Shown here one piece after another: positions 1-7,284 of a stretch of DNA of 38,089 nucleotides. A program made the position numbers and the translations under genes. The notes under the pieces were generated by a model that saw nothing but the letters and a program-made list of their open reading frames with translations, was not told the origin of the DNA and did not search any database. This DNA comes from an uncultured Clostridia bacterium. GTDB lineage: Bacteria > Bacillota > Clostridia > Christensenellales > UBA3700. How positions within the stretch are numbered: position 1 is the stretch's first letter; each line of letters starts with the position of its first letter. Location of the stretch: contig CALWHM010000001.1 in NCBI GenBank assembly GCA_944380395.1, positions 1 through 38,089 on the forward strand, written 5' to 3'.

Positions 1-76
<76 letters not shown>

Positions 77-108
77 AAAGACGAACACCAAGCGTGTTCG
101 TCTTTTTT
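77..108 (+). terminator. intrinsic terminator of the tRNA-Tyr transcript
   Basis: About 13 base pairs form between 76-88 and 94-106 around a short loop, and the descending arm ends in a run of T at 103-108. It begins directly after the CCA end of the tRNA. Confidence 0.88.
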
Positions 109-145
109 CATATCAAATATTTGTCGGACAATTTTGCCGCACATA

Positions 146-177
146 TTGCAAAAAGCGCATACATATGCTATTATAAT
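146..177 (+). promoter_or_regulatory. candidate sigma-A promoter for the gene at 208
   Basis: TTGCAA at 146-151 is followed after 17 bases by TATTAT at 169-174, with a TG one base before it (extended -10). An overlapping perfect TATAAT at 172-177 has no well-spaced -35 box. The site lies 30-60 bases before the first gene after the tRNA terminator. Confidence 0.5.
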
Positions 178-207
178 ATCAGAACAAAACATATATGAGG
201 TGGAAAT

Positions 208-729
208 ATGTATCAAATCAACTTGAAAGAAATTGTTCCCGATCTTGAAGCCAGATGTAAAAAGCTGAACACTATTCGTAAAGTATTGATGTGCTTATTC
301 TTTTTGATAATTCCTGCAATACCCGCGATGATAGTATTGTCAAAGTACGGATTTTGCATGCAGATGTGCAAGGCGGTGAATATCGTAAAGATGCAGGACA
401 AAACTCCCATCACATACGTGTTCGGATATGCTTCCAACGGAGTTGAGGCGGCTCAGAAACTTATAGATACCGGTAATTTGAAGGGGTATCATATCGTTGC
501 CGACGCACTCATAGTTAAAGACGGTATAGAGATCACGGAAGAAGAAGCACTGCGCGAAGCGGCTGTGTATTTCAGCGTTCCGGCAGCTGTTGCAAGAGGC
601 ATGACTGCGGACAAAATGAGCAGAGTCGCAAAAATGGCTATACAAATGCAGCAGGAACAAGTTCAGCAGCAATTGCAAAATTCCGCTCCCGTTGACGAAA
701 GCACAGGTAACTCGAAGGAAGTGGAGTGA
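208..729 (+). CDS. small single-pass membrane protein, unknown function
   Basis: A 173-residue protein I do not recognise. Residues 1-23 are charged, residues about 24-46 form one strongly hydrophobic helix (a membrane anchor), and the remainder is soluble: a mixed middle region and a Gln-rich, acidic C-terminal tail (about 140-173, with several QQ pairs) that looks flexible. The start is supported by a GAGGTGG ribosome binding site at about 197-203. The next gene begins at the last base of this stop codon, so the two are probably translated together. A role in the cell envelope is possible but is only inferred from the membrane helix and the acetyltransferase next door. Confidence 0.7.
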   Translation: MYQINLKEIVPDLEARCKKLNTIRKVLMCLFFLIIPAIPAMIVLSKYGFCMQMCKAVNIVKMQDKTPITYVFGYASNGVEAAQKLIDTGNLKGYHIVADALIVKDGIEITEEEALREAAVYFSVPAAVARGMTADKMSRVAKMAIQMQQEQVQQQLQNSAPVDESTGNSKEVE

Positions 730-1325
730 TGGACGATATCCAAAGACCGGAAATACCGCTTAATTGCTTTTTTAAGGGCAGTTATAACCCTGCGTATTAT
801 CACGACATACGCATTGCCAAGGATAAGTGTTGGCAATACAATAACCTGCATCCGAATGACGACGCGGGGCACGACAAAATTCTTCGCAATCTGTTCGGTA
901 AGGTAGGTAAAGAAGCCACCGTTGTGCCTCCGTTTTGGTGCGATTATGGATATCATATAGAGGCGGGCGATTATTTTTACGCCAATCACAACGTGATAAT
1001 GCAAGACGGCGGAGGCATAAAATTCGGCGATTATGTCTTTATCGCGCCAAATGTATTGCTCACTACGGCAGAACACGCCTTGGACGCTCAAATGCGAAAA
1101 GACGGCGTAGAGATAGCCAAGCCAATCACGATAGGCAATAACGTTTGGATAGGTGCCGGTGCGATAATTTTAGCGGGCACGGTCATAGGCGATAATACCG
1201 TTATAGGTGCAGGGAGCGTTGTTAAAGGCACTATTCCGTCGGGCGTGGTTGCAGCCGGCGTTCCTTGCCGTGTTATACGCGAAATAACGGAGGCAGATAG
1301 AAGTACCTATACTCAACCCCGATAG
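729..1325 (+). CDS. hexapeptide-repeat O-acetyltransferase, maltose/galactoside acetyltransferase (Maa/LacA/NodL) type
   Basis: Left-handed beta-helix acetyltransferase that transfers acetyl from acetyl-CoA to a sugar or similar hydroxyl. The N-terminal alpha-helical part holds the family pattern with CWQYNN. The hexapeptide repeats run from about residue 80 to 185, and the TAEHALD segment carries the expected catalytic His (residue 116 from this ATG). The C-terminal repeats include VWIGAGAIILAG and the closing AAGVPCRVI. Length (198 aa) is normal. An in-frame GTG lies one codon upstream, but ATG at 729 sits better behind the AAGGAAGT ribosome binding site and overlaps the preceding stop by one base. 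The last residues (after ITEAD) are encoded by the left arm of the inverted-repeat element that starts here, so the native C-terminus may have been replaced. Substrate cannot be told. Confidence 0.88.
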   Translation: MDDIQRPEIPLNCFFKGSYNPAYYHDIRIAKDKCWQYNNLHPNDDAGHDKILRNLFGKVGKEATVVPPFWCDYGYHIEAGDYFYANHNVIMQDGGGIKFGDYVFIAPNVLLTTAEHALDAQMRKDGVEIAKPITIGNNVWIGAGAIILAGTVIGDNTVIGAGSVVKGTIPSGVVAAGVPCRVIREITEADRSTYTQPR

Positions 1326-1573
1326 AACACTTTAATCGTACTGATTTCGAGCATATTTGCACAATCTGTCGACTTGTTGTAGGTTACTACAACTTCGCAT
1401 CATCTCGCACAAATCTGCTCGAAATCAGTTACGTTAAAAGCAGAGCATTTTAGCTGTATACTTCTATGCAGAAGGAATTATATATTCATAGCGGATTATC
1501 TTCGCAGAATCTTTGAGTATAGCGTTACGCTGCTAAAATGTGTCCTACCGAGGTTGGGTATAGGTACCTATCC
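1297..1573. repeat. palindromic element with 27-bp imperfect terminal inverted repeats (MITE-like or structured RNA)
   Basis: The arm at 1303-1329 matches the reverse complement of about 1541-1567 at 23 of 27 positions, with all differences being transitions. Inside lie two further long hairpins. One pairs about 1330-1361 with 1408-1440 (nearly 30 bp) and has a 7-bp perfect hairpin at 1376-1393 at its tip. The other is closed by 1445-1454 with 1532-1541 and contains small hairpins at 1461-1474, 1474-1486 and 1521-1531. No protein is evident. The layout suggests a non-autonomous mobile element or a multibranched RNA. Confidence 0.72.
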
Positions 1574-1622
1574 TTATTACGACGGCAGGTATTGACGGTT
1601 GCCGCAAGGGCATACTATCAAT

Positions 1623-2039
1623 ATGGAATATTGCGTTATGTATGAGTATGATTTGAATGATGTTATAAATAATTGCACGGCGGCGCAAGTTTATGTCGAC
1701 GGAAAGCAGAAAGAACTTGGCAAAGATGAACTCGCCGCGTTGAAAGCTGTCTTTGAGAAGATGAATGAGGGCGGATATGAAATGCCCGGATACGGCGTGA
1801 GCATTGACTCTTTGACGCGTGAAGAGCTTAAAAGCGGAGTATGGGTTCGCCTTATGTATCCCGAAAGGGTTTATCGCGGCGATATTCCGTTTGAATCATT
1901 GCTTATTAAGGTGGATGAAAATTACTGCGGATATAATTTGATCCGCGAATACGAAGGGAAATATCAAGGCAGAGTTTTTTACTTCAATTTGCAAGAAGGA
2001 AAGACTATGCGGGATTTATATACGTTTTTATGCGGATAA
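1623..2039 (+). CDS. hypothetical protein, no family recognised
   Basis: A soluble, acidic protein of 138 residues from ATG 1623 (MEYCVMYEYD), or 133 from ATG 1638. The open frame extends up to a TTG at 1599, but that has no ribosome binding site. AAGGG at 1606-1610 is 12 bases before 1623. There is no signal peptide or membrane helix. The C-terminal half is rich in aromatic residues (Tyr, Phe) and reads like alternating beta strands. It lies just after the palindromic element, so its original upstream region may have been displaced. A strong terminator follows at 2083. Codon use looks like the neighbours. I cannot assign a function. Confidence 0.6.
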   Translation: MEYCVMYEYDLNDVINNCTAAQVYVDGKQKELGKDELAALKAVFEKMNEGGYEMPGYGVSIDSLTREELKSGVWVRLMYPERVYRGDIPFESLLIKVDENYCGYNLIREYEGKYQGRVFYFNLQEGKTMRDLYTFLCG

Positions 2040-2082
2040 AATCGCATATTTTGTTTTAATTTTCGGTTTTTCGACAATACTT

Positions 2083-2109
2083 ACCGCGATACGACATCGC
2101 GGTTTTTTT
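2083..2109 (+). terminator. intrinsic terminator
   Basis: A perfect 8-bp stem, ACCGCGAT (2083-2090) with ATCGCGGT (2096-2103), has a 5-base loop and is followed by seven T. It separates the 1623 gene from the spoIIA operon. A lone TATAAT follows at 2109-2114 without a recognisable -35, so I do not call a promoter there. Confidence 0.87.
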
Positions 2110-2132
2110 ATAATGTATGAAGTGAGGCGGAT

Positions 2133-2447
2133 ATGCAGGTAAAAATATATAACACAGGTATATATACGGTCGCGGGACTGAGCGGAGAGTTGGATGAGTG
2201 CGCGGCGGCGGAACTCAGGCGTAAGCTCGACGAGGCGCTTGTTTTGCCCGATGTGAAGAAGAATATAGTATTCGATATGGGCGGGGTGTCATTTATGGAC
2301 AGCACGGGAATAGGCGTTTTGCTCGGCAGGTATAAGCTGTTAAAGCAGCGCGGCAAAAATATGTTTATAAGCAACGTAAATGCGCAGATGGACAGAATTT
2401 TACGCACGACGGGAATATATACGATTATGCAAAAGGTGAGCGTATGA
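2133..2447 (+). CDS. spoIIAA: anti-sigma-F factor antagonist SpoIIAA
   Basis: STAS-domain protein of 104 residues, the usual family length. The phosphorylation site lies in MDSTGIGVLLGRYK, with Ser57 as the residue that SpoIIAB phosphorylates in the family. When dephosphorylated by SpoIIE it binds SpoIIAB and frees sigma F in the forespore. The start follows a GAGGCGG-like ribosome binding site. The stop overlaps the spoIIAB start by four bases (ATGA), giving the classic three-gene order spoIIAA-spoIIAB-sigF. No sigma-H promoter of recognisable form was found upstream. Confidence 0.96.
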   Translation: MQVKIYNTGIYTVAGLSGELDECAAAELRRKLDEALVLPDVKKNIVFDMGGVSFMDSTGIGVLLGRYKLLKQRGKNMFISNVNAQMDRILRTTGIYTIMQKVSV

Positions 2448-2914
2448 CCAGGATAAATAAATTTGAAATGCGGTTGAGCGCGCTGAGTGAAAACGAAAGT
2501 TTTGCGCGCTCTTGCGTGGCGGCGTTTTGTCTGCCTTTGGATCCGTCCATAGATGAGATCAACGACGTTAAAACGGCTGTTTCCGAGGCGGTAACCAATT
2601 GCATCGTGCATGCGTACAATGGGGCGCCTGATAAATACATAGACATGAGCGTAACTGCGGAAGAGGGCGGCAGGCTGACCGTTACCATATCGGACAGCGG
2701 TTGCGGCATAGAAGACGTGGAGCAGGCTTTACAGCCGTTCTATACGACAAAATCGGACGAAGAGCGCAGCGGAATGGGATTTACCATAATGAAAACGTTT
2801 ATGGACGAATTATTGGTCACATCTCAAAAAGGGAGAGGAACGCAGGTGTCTATGACTAAATATATCAGAGGTGCCCGAAATGTTGACTCACGAACAGACT
2901 CTTCAACTGATTGA
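2444..2914 (+). CDS. spoIIAB: anti-sigma F factor SpoIIAB (serine kinase)
   Basis: GHKL-type ATPase/kinase of 156 residues. It shows the N box (KTAVSEAVTN, Glu48-Asn52 region), the G1 box DSGCGI and the G2 box ERSGMGFTIM. In sporulating Firmicutes it holds sigma F inactive and phosphorylates SpoIIAA. The protein is slightly longer than usual at the C-terminus, where a polar tail after TKYIRG runs into the sigF gene and overlaps it by 35 bases. The start overlaps the spoIIAA stop (ATGA), so translation is probably coupled. Confidence 0.96.
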   Translation: MTRINKFEMRLSALSENESFARSCVAAFCLPLDPSIDEINDVKTAVSEAVTNCIVHAYNGAPDKYIDMSVTAEEGGRLTVTISDSGCGIEDVEQALQPFYTTKSDEERSGMGFTIMKTFMDELLVTSQKGRGTQVSMTKYIRGARNVDSRTDSSTD

Positions 2915-3596
2915 ACGCGCCAAAGACGGCGATGAAACCGCCAAAACAGCGCTGGTAACGGAGAATATGCCGCTGATAAAGAGCATAGTCAAAAGATACG
3001 GCAACGTTCATGTGGAGTATGAAGACCTTATGCAGCTGGGCGCTATGGGGCTTATAAAGGCGGTGAACAACTTTGACAGCGCTTATAACGTTAAATTTTC
3101 CACTTACGCCGTTCCTATGATAGCGGGGGAGATAAAGCGGTTTATACGCGACGACGGAGCTGTTAAAGTGAGCAGGGCGCTGAAAACGCTTTCAGTGAAA
3201 ATGCATGCGTACATCGACGAATATATTCAGACCAACGGAGAATCTCCTTCATTGGATAAACTATCCGAAGTTTTCGGGGTGGATAAGCAGGAGATAGTGT
3301 TTGCGATGGACAGCAATAAGTATCCGCTTTCCATCTATGAAAAATTCGATGATGAAAGCTCTGGCAGTATAATAGACCGTTTGCCTGCAAAAGGCAGCGG
3401 GGATGAACTTATTGACAATATTTTACTCAAAAAGTTGCTTGCAGAATTGCCCGAGAGAGAAAAAACCGTCATAAAATTGCGATATTATAAGGATATGACG
3501 CAAAGCGAAGTGGCAAAAGTTTTGGGAGTATCGCAGGTGCAGATATCCAGGATAGAATCAAAAGTAATAGGCAAAATGAGAAAACAGCTTGCCTGA
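2880..3596 (+). CDS. sigF: RNA polymerase sporulation sigma factor sigma-F
   Basis: Sigma-70 family protein of 238 residues. Region 2 (about 18-90) includes the core-binding and -10 recognition helices (YEDLMQLGAMGLIKAVNNFD, then FSTYAVPMIAGEIKRFIRDD). Region 3 follows, and region 4 carries a helix-turn-helix (EVAKVLGVSQVQISRIE). Sigma F and sigma G are close relatives. Position directly behind spoIIAA-spoIIAB identifies this as sigma F, the first forespore-specific factor. ATG 2880 is chosen because AGAGGTG at 2867-2873 lies 6 bases upstream. A GTG at 2871 is in frame but lies inside that binding site. The gene is convergent with the penicillin-binding protein, with only 30 bases between the stops and no clear terminator. 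Confidence 0.95.
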   Translation: MLTHEQTLQLIERAKDGDETAKTALVTENMPLIKSIVKRYGNVHVEYEDLMQLGAMGLIKAVNNFDSAYNVKFSTYAVPMIAGEIKRFIRDDGAVKVSRALKTLSVKMHAYIDEYIQTNGESPSLDKLSEVFGVDKQEIVFAMDSNKYPLSIYEKFDDESSGSIIDRLPAKGSGDELIDNILLKKLLAELPEREKTVIKLRYYKDMTQSEVAKVLGVSQVQISRIESKVIGKMRKQLA

Positions 3597-3626
3597 CTTT
3601 CTCACAAGATCCGGTCAAGACATAGC

Positions 3627-5903
3627 TTATATCCGGTCTATGGGATAAATTCTGAATATAGTCTGTCCGTTATCATCTGTATAATATACTTTAACCGCAT
3701 ATCGCGGCGCAAAAAGCCCGCCCGATTCAACTTGTATTGCAAAAGAATACTCGCTTTTACCCGAATCGAACAGCTGTACAGTCCTGTCGCCGCTGAAATA
3801 GTCGCGTAATATCACGGCATAATTCAGACGGGGGTCGGCGCTTATCGTTATATTACGCATATTATCCAGCCGCTCAATAAAAATTTGCGGGCGCGCAAGC
3901 ATGGAGTAAGAACGGTTGACGGCGTTCGGCAAATATCTTGAAGAAAATATCTCCTTTTTTACCGCATACTTGGGCGCGGCGGCATCGGCGAGCACGACAT
4001 TTCCCTGCGCGTATTCGTATTTGTCTATATCTGCGTAAACTATATCGTCCGGTATATTAAACGGCTTCTTTTCGGCTCGTGAGCGGGAAAAATAGTTCTT
4101 TGCCATAAGAGTAGGCGAGCCTCCGCCCGTAATGTTTTGCGGAAGCATTCCGTCCGATTTTCCCGATAAATTGCCTTGCCAAAAAACCGCCGTTTCGGAG
4201 GAGGTGTACGACACGTTATATGCGTCCGTATTGAATTTGGGATCGGAAGATGAAACCGTCCCCGTCTTTGAAGCGATGGGAAATTTCAAGCCGGACAACT
4301 TTTTAGCGCTGCCGGATATTGCCGTATCAACAAGCATATCCGTTATAAGATACGCCGTGTCCTCATTGAATACTCGCTTTGTACTATCGGGGGAAGTGAA
4401 GACTATATCTCCGTTTGTAGTTTTAACTTGGCGAACGAAAGAACGATTTTTATATAGACCGCCGCGCGCGAAAGTGGAATAAGCCGCCGCAATATCCGTA
4501 ATATTGGCGCCGTATGTCATTCCGCCCAAAGCGGTAGAAAAATTATAGTCGCTCTCTTCCAATTTGATCCCCAATTGCGGCAGGTAAGAGCACGCCCGTT
4601 CAACTCCGACCATATTCATTACTTCTACAGCGGGAATATTCAGCGATTGCTTTAAGCATTCACGTACACTTATCCTGCCGTGATATTCGTCCTTATAGTT
4701 ATCGGGGGAATATCCGGAAAAACTCTTCTTTGTATCGTCAATGACAGTTGAAGGGTAAATTGCTCCGCACTCCAATGCGGGAGCATAACACACAAGCGGT
4801 TTTAATGTGGAGCCGGGTTGCCTGTTGGTTTGCGGCGTGTAGCCGCAGTTCGACCAAAACGCCTTCACTCCGCCCGTGAAATTGTCTATTACAACAGCGG
4901 CGTTATCGGGAATCTCTCCGCCTGCGGTTTCAAGCGTAAGGGCAGGGTTTGTCATTACCTTTTTCAATATCGTCTGAGCGTCATTGTCAAGATATGTTTC
5001 AATGATATAGCCGCTTGAAAGCAGTTGTTCGGGGGTCATATTGAGATGCATTGCACATTCCTCAATGGAATATTCTAGAAATAAAAATGCCGAATTACTC
5101 TCATTTACATTATTTTTTATAACTATTTTGTTATTTTTAGCTTTCTCAAACTCTTCATTCGTTATCGCGCCTTCTTTTCTCATAATTTCCAAAACAAGCT
5201 CTTTCCGCTCGTCGGATCGCTCGAAATTATTTATCGGATTATACCTTGTAGGACTTTTGACTATACCCGCCAGCATGGCGCATTCGGCAAGATCTAGGTC
5301 GTTTAGTTCTTTGCCGAAAAATCTTCTCGCGGCATTCTTAACCCCGTATTCACCGCTTCCGAAGTAGAGCATATTGAGGTACATTGTAAGTATCTCGTCT
5401 TTTGTGTATTGCTTTTCCAACTTTATCGCAAGGCGTGCTTCCGCAATTTTGCGTTCAAAACTGCGTTCGGACGATAAATGAGTGTTCTTTATCAATTGCT
5501 GCGATATGGTTGACGCGCCCTCTTTTATTCCTCCCGACTTCAAATTATTCAACGCAGCTTTTATCACTCGCAAATGATCTACGCCGTTATGCTCGTAAAA
5601 TCGCTTATCTTCAAGTGTTACGAATGCTTTTTTCAATTTATCGGGTATCTCTACGGAAGACGCATATGAGTCATAACTTTCGGGCAAATCGACATATTGT
5701 CCGTTTATATCGGTTATCCGCAAATTTGCGGGAGTAAAATTCAACTTGTTTTTATCAACTTGTTCCTCTCCCGTATATAGTAACGTAAACCACGCGCATA
5801 CTGCCGCTATTGTCAGCAGAAGTGGGATAATGATGAAAATTATCACGATTTTTTTGAGCTTAGATTTACAGCTATTTTTCTTGCAGACTTTTTCCATACG
5901 CAT
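3627..5903 (-). CDS. class A penicillin-binding protein (bifunctional transglycosylase/transpeptidase)
   Basis: Peptidoglycan synthase of 758 residues anchored by one N-terminal membrane helix (about 19-43). The GT51 transglycosylase domain (about 75-250) shows TLEDKRFYEHNGVD with the catalytic Glu98, then ASTISQQLIKN and the KDEILTMYLNMLYFG motif. The transpeptidase domain has the three active-site motifs: STLK (near residue 365), SLN (near 421) and SKTGTV (near 549). About 150 further residues form a beta-rich C-terminal tail. Start: ATG 5903 gives MRMEK, and neither it nor the Met two codons later has a ribosome binding site. The upstream sequence is AT-rich and could include a -10 box close to the ATG, as at several other genes here. 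It is divergent from miaB, 61 bases apart. Confidence 0.94.
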   Translation of the reverse strand: MRMEKVCKKNSCKSKLKKIVIIFIIIPLLLTIAAVCAWFTLLYTGEEQVDKNKLNFTPANLRITDINGQYVDLPESYDSYASSVEIPDKLKKAFVTLEDKRFYEHNGVDHLRVIKAALNNLKSGGIKEGASTISQQLIKNTHLSSERSFERKIAEARLAIKLEKQYTKDEILTMYLNMLYFGSGEYGVKNAARRFFGKELNDLDLAECAMLAGIVKSPTRYNPINNFERSDERKELVLEIMRKEGAITNEEFEKAKNNKIVIKNNVNESNSAFLFLEYSIEECAMHLNMTPEQLLSSGYIIETYLDNDAQTILKKVMTNPALTLETAGGEIPDNAAVVIDNFTGGVKAFWSNCGYTPQTNRQPGSTLKPLVCYAPALECGAIYPSTVIDDTKKSFSGYSPDNYKDEYHGRISVRECLKQSLNIPAVEVMNMVGVERACSYLPQLGIKLEESDYNFSTALGGMTYGANITDIAAAYSTFARGGLYKNRSFVRQVKTTNGDIVFTSPDSTKRVFNEDTAYLITDMLVDTAISGSAKKLSGLKFPIASKTGTVSSSDPKFNTDAYNVSYTSSETAVFWQGNLSGKSDGMLPQNITGGGSPTLMAKNYFSRSRAEKKPFNIPDDIVYADIDKYEYAQGNVVLADAAAPKYAVKKEIFSSRYLPNAVNRSYSMLARPQIFIERLDNMRNITISADPRLNYAVILRDYFSGDRTVQLFDSGKSEYSFAIQVESGGLFAPRYAVKVYYTDDNGQTIFRIYPIDRI

Positions 5904-5929
5904 TTTATATATAAATAACGCCCATTTGG

Positions 5930-5958
5930 TTGAAAATTATCTTGCCAAAGGCTATAAT
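5930..5958 (+). promoter_or_regulatory. miaB promoter, -10 box six bases before the start codon
   Basis: TTGAAA (5930-5935), a spacer of 17 bases and a perfect TATAAT (5953-5958). Only six bases separate the -10 box from ATG 5965, so transcription should begin at or next to the start codon. Confidence 0.75.
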
Positions 5959-5964
5959 TGTTAT

Positions 5965-7284
5965 ATGCAAAAGTATAAAATTATTACATACGGATGTCAG
6001 ATGAATTTGCACGAATCGGAAAAAGCCGCCGGTATTTTGAGATCGCTCGGCTACGAAGAGTGCGATAAGGAAGAAGATGCGGATCTGATTTTATTCAATA
6101 CCTGCTGCATAAGAGATAATGCGGAGCGCAGAGCAAAGGGCAATATAGGCGCCGCCAAAGTTTTCAAGCGCGTTAATCCCGACCTCATCATTGCGGTAAT
6201 GGGCTGTATGACGCAGCAGGATTCTGCGGGCGAGGCTTTGGCTCGTAAATTTCCTTTTGTGGATATTGTTTTGGGTACGAATAATTTGGATAAATTGGCT
6301 GAATGCGTCGAAAACGTACGCAGCAGGCGTAAGCGCAGCGTGCTTATAGACCCTTGTCAAAACCCCGCAATTTGCGAAGATATGCCTGTTTACAGAACCA
6401 GCGGGACAAATGCGTGGCTGAATATAATGTACGGCTGCAATAACTTTTGCACATATTGCATAGTTCCCTATGTGCGCGGAAGAGAGCGCAGCCGCACGCT
6501 TGCCAACGTCACCGATGAATTCAAGCGCTTGATAGACCAAGGTTATAAGGAAGTGACGCTTTTGGGGCAGAATGTCAATTCGTACGGCAAAGATTTGGGT
6601 ATGAAAAACGGTTTTGCAACGCTTTTAAGTGAGATAGCCAAAGTAAACGGAGATTTTCGCGTACGCTTTATGACCTCGCACCCAAAAGATTTGAACGAAG
6701 AAATCGTGGATATCATCGCTTCTTCAAAAAACATATGTAACAATATCCATTTGCCCGTACAATCGGGATCGGATAAGATATTAAAGCTGATGAACAGGCA
6801 CTATACGCGCGACTATTACTTGTCACTCATTCAAATGATACGCAGTAAAATGCCAGATTGCGGCATAACGAGCGATATAATGGTCGGATTTCCCTATGAA
6901 GAAGACGAGGACTTCCTCGATACGCTCGATTTGGTAAATAAAGTCCGCTATTCCGGAGCGTTCACCTTTGTTTATTCTCCGCGAAAGGGCACGCCCGCCG
7001 CGGATATGCCGCAAGTTCCCGCGGAGGTTTCAAAACGCAGGATAATAGAACTTGTCAACACACAAAACAGGATAGTCAAGGAAATATCCAAAGAATACGA
7101 AGGGAAAGTTCTGCGCGTGCTTTGCGAAGACCTTGCACCCAAGGGTGAAGGAAAGGTCTGCGGCAGGAGTGAATGCGGCAGAATGGTCACTTTTGACGGG
7201 GATAAAAACAGTATAGGCAGCTTTTACGATGTAAAAATCATTCACAGCAAGTCCGCGTCGCTGTTCGGTGAGGTGATAAAATGA
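5965..7284 (+). CDS. miaB: tRNA-2-methylthio-N6-dimethylallyladenosine synthase MiaB
   Basis: Radical-SAM methylthiotransferase of 439 residues that adds the 2-methylthio group to i6A37 of tRNAs. The UPF0004 N-terminal domain holds three cluster cysteines (Cys11 in YGCQMN, Cys47 in NTCC, Cys81 in MGCM). The radical-SAM motif is CNNFCTYC (Cys158, 162, 165), followed by VRGRERSR, typical of MiaB rather than RimO or MtaB. A TRAM domain ends the protein. The open frame runs 73 codons further upstream, but that part overlaps the opposite-strand gene and the promoter, and the family N-terminus fits ATG 5965. It overlaps mutS by four bases. MiaA, which makes its substrate, is encoded three genes downstream. 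Confidence 0.95.
   Translation: MQKYKIITYGCQMNLHESEKAAGILRSLGYEECDKEEDADLILFNTCCIRDNAERRAKGNIGAAKVFKRVNPDLIIAVMGCMTQQDSAGEALARKFPFVDIVLGTNNLDKLAECVENVRSRRKRSVLIDPCQNPAICEDMPVYRTSGTNAWLNIMYGCNNFCTYCIVPYVRGRERSRTLANVTDEFKRLIDQGYKEVTLLGQNVNSYGKDLGMKNGFATLLSEIAKVNGDFRVRFMTSHPKDLNEEIVDIIASSKNICNNIHLPVQSGSDKILKLMNRHYTRDYYLSLIQMIRSKMPDCGITSDIMVGFPYEEDEDFLDTLDLVNKVRYSGAFTFVYSPRKGTPAADMPQVPAEVSKRRIIELVNTQNRIVKEISKEYEGKVLRVLCEDLAPKGEGKVCGRSECGRMVTFDGDKNSIGSFYDVKIIHSKSASLFGEVIK

Noticed and set aside
1297-1573. The palindromic element as a CRISPR array or riboswitch
   Set aside because: There are no regularly spaced direct repeats. The layout is inverted repeats around a non-coding core, lies after a stop codon, and matches no riboswitch core I know.
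2040-2132. A sigma-H promoter for the spoIIA operon
   Set aside because: No sequence with acceptable -35 and -10 elements of the sigma-H type was found. The lone TATAAT lacks a -35.
3597-3660. A terminator between the convergent sigF and penicillin-binding protein genes
   Set aside because: Only a 5-bp CATAG/CTATG pairing with a long loop and no T-run. A short repeated ATCCGGTC is present but does not form a terminator.
5746-5964. A 73-residue N-terminal extension of MiaB
   Set aside because: It would overlap the penicillin-binding protein start and contain the miaB promoter. The family N-terminus fits ATG 5965.
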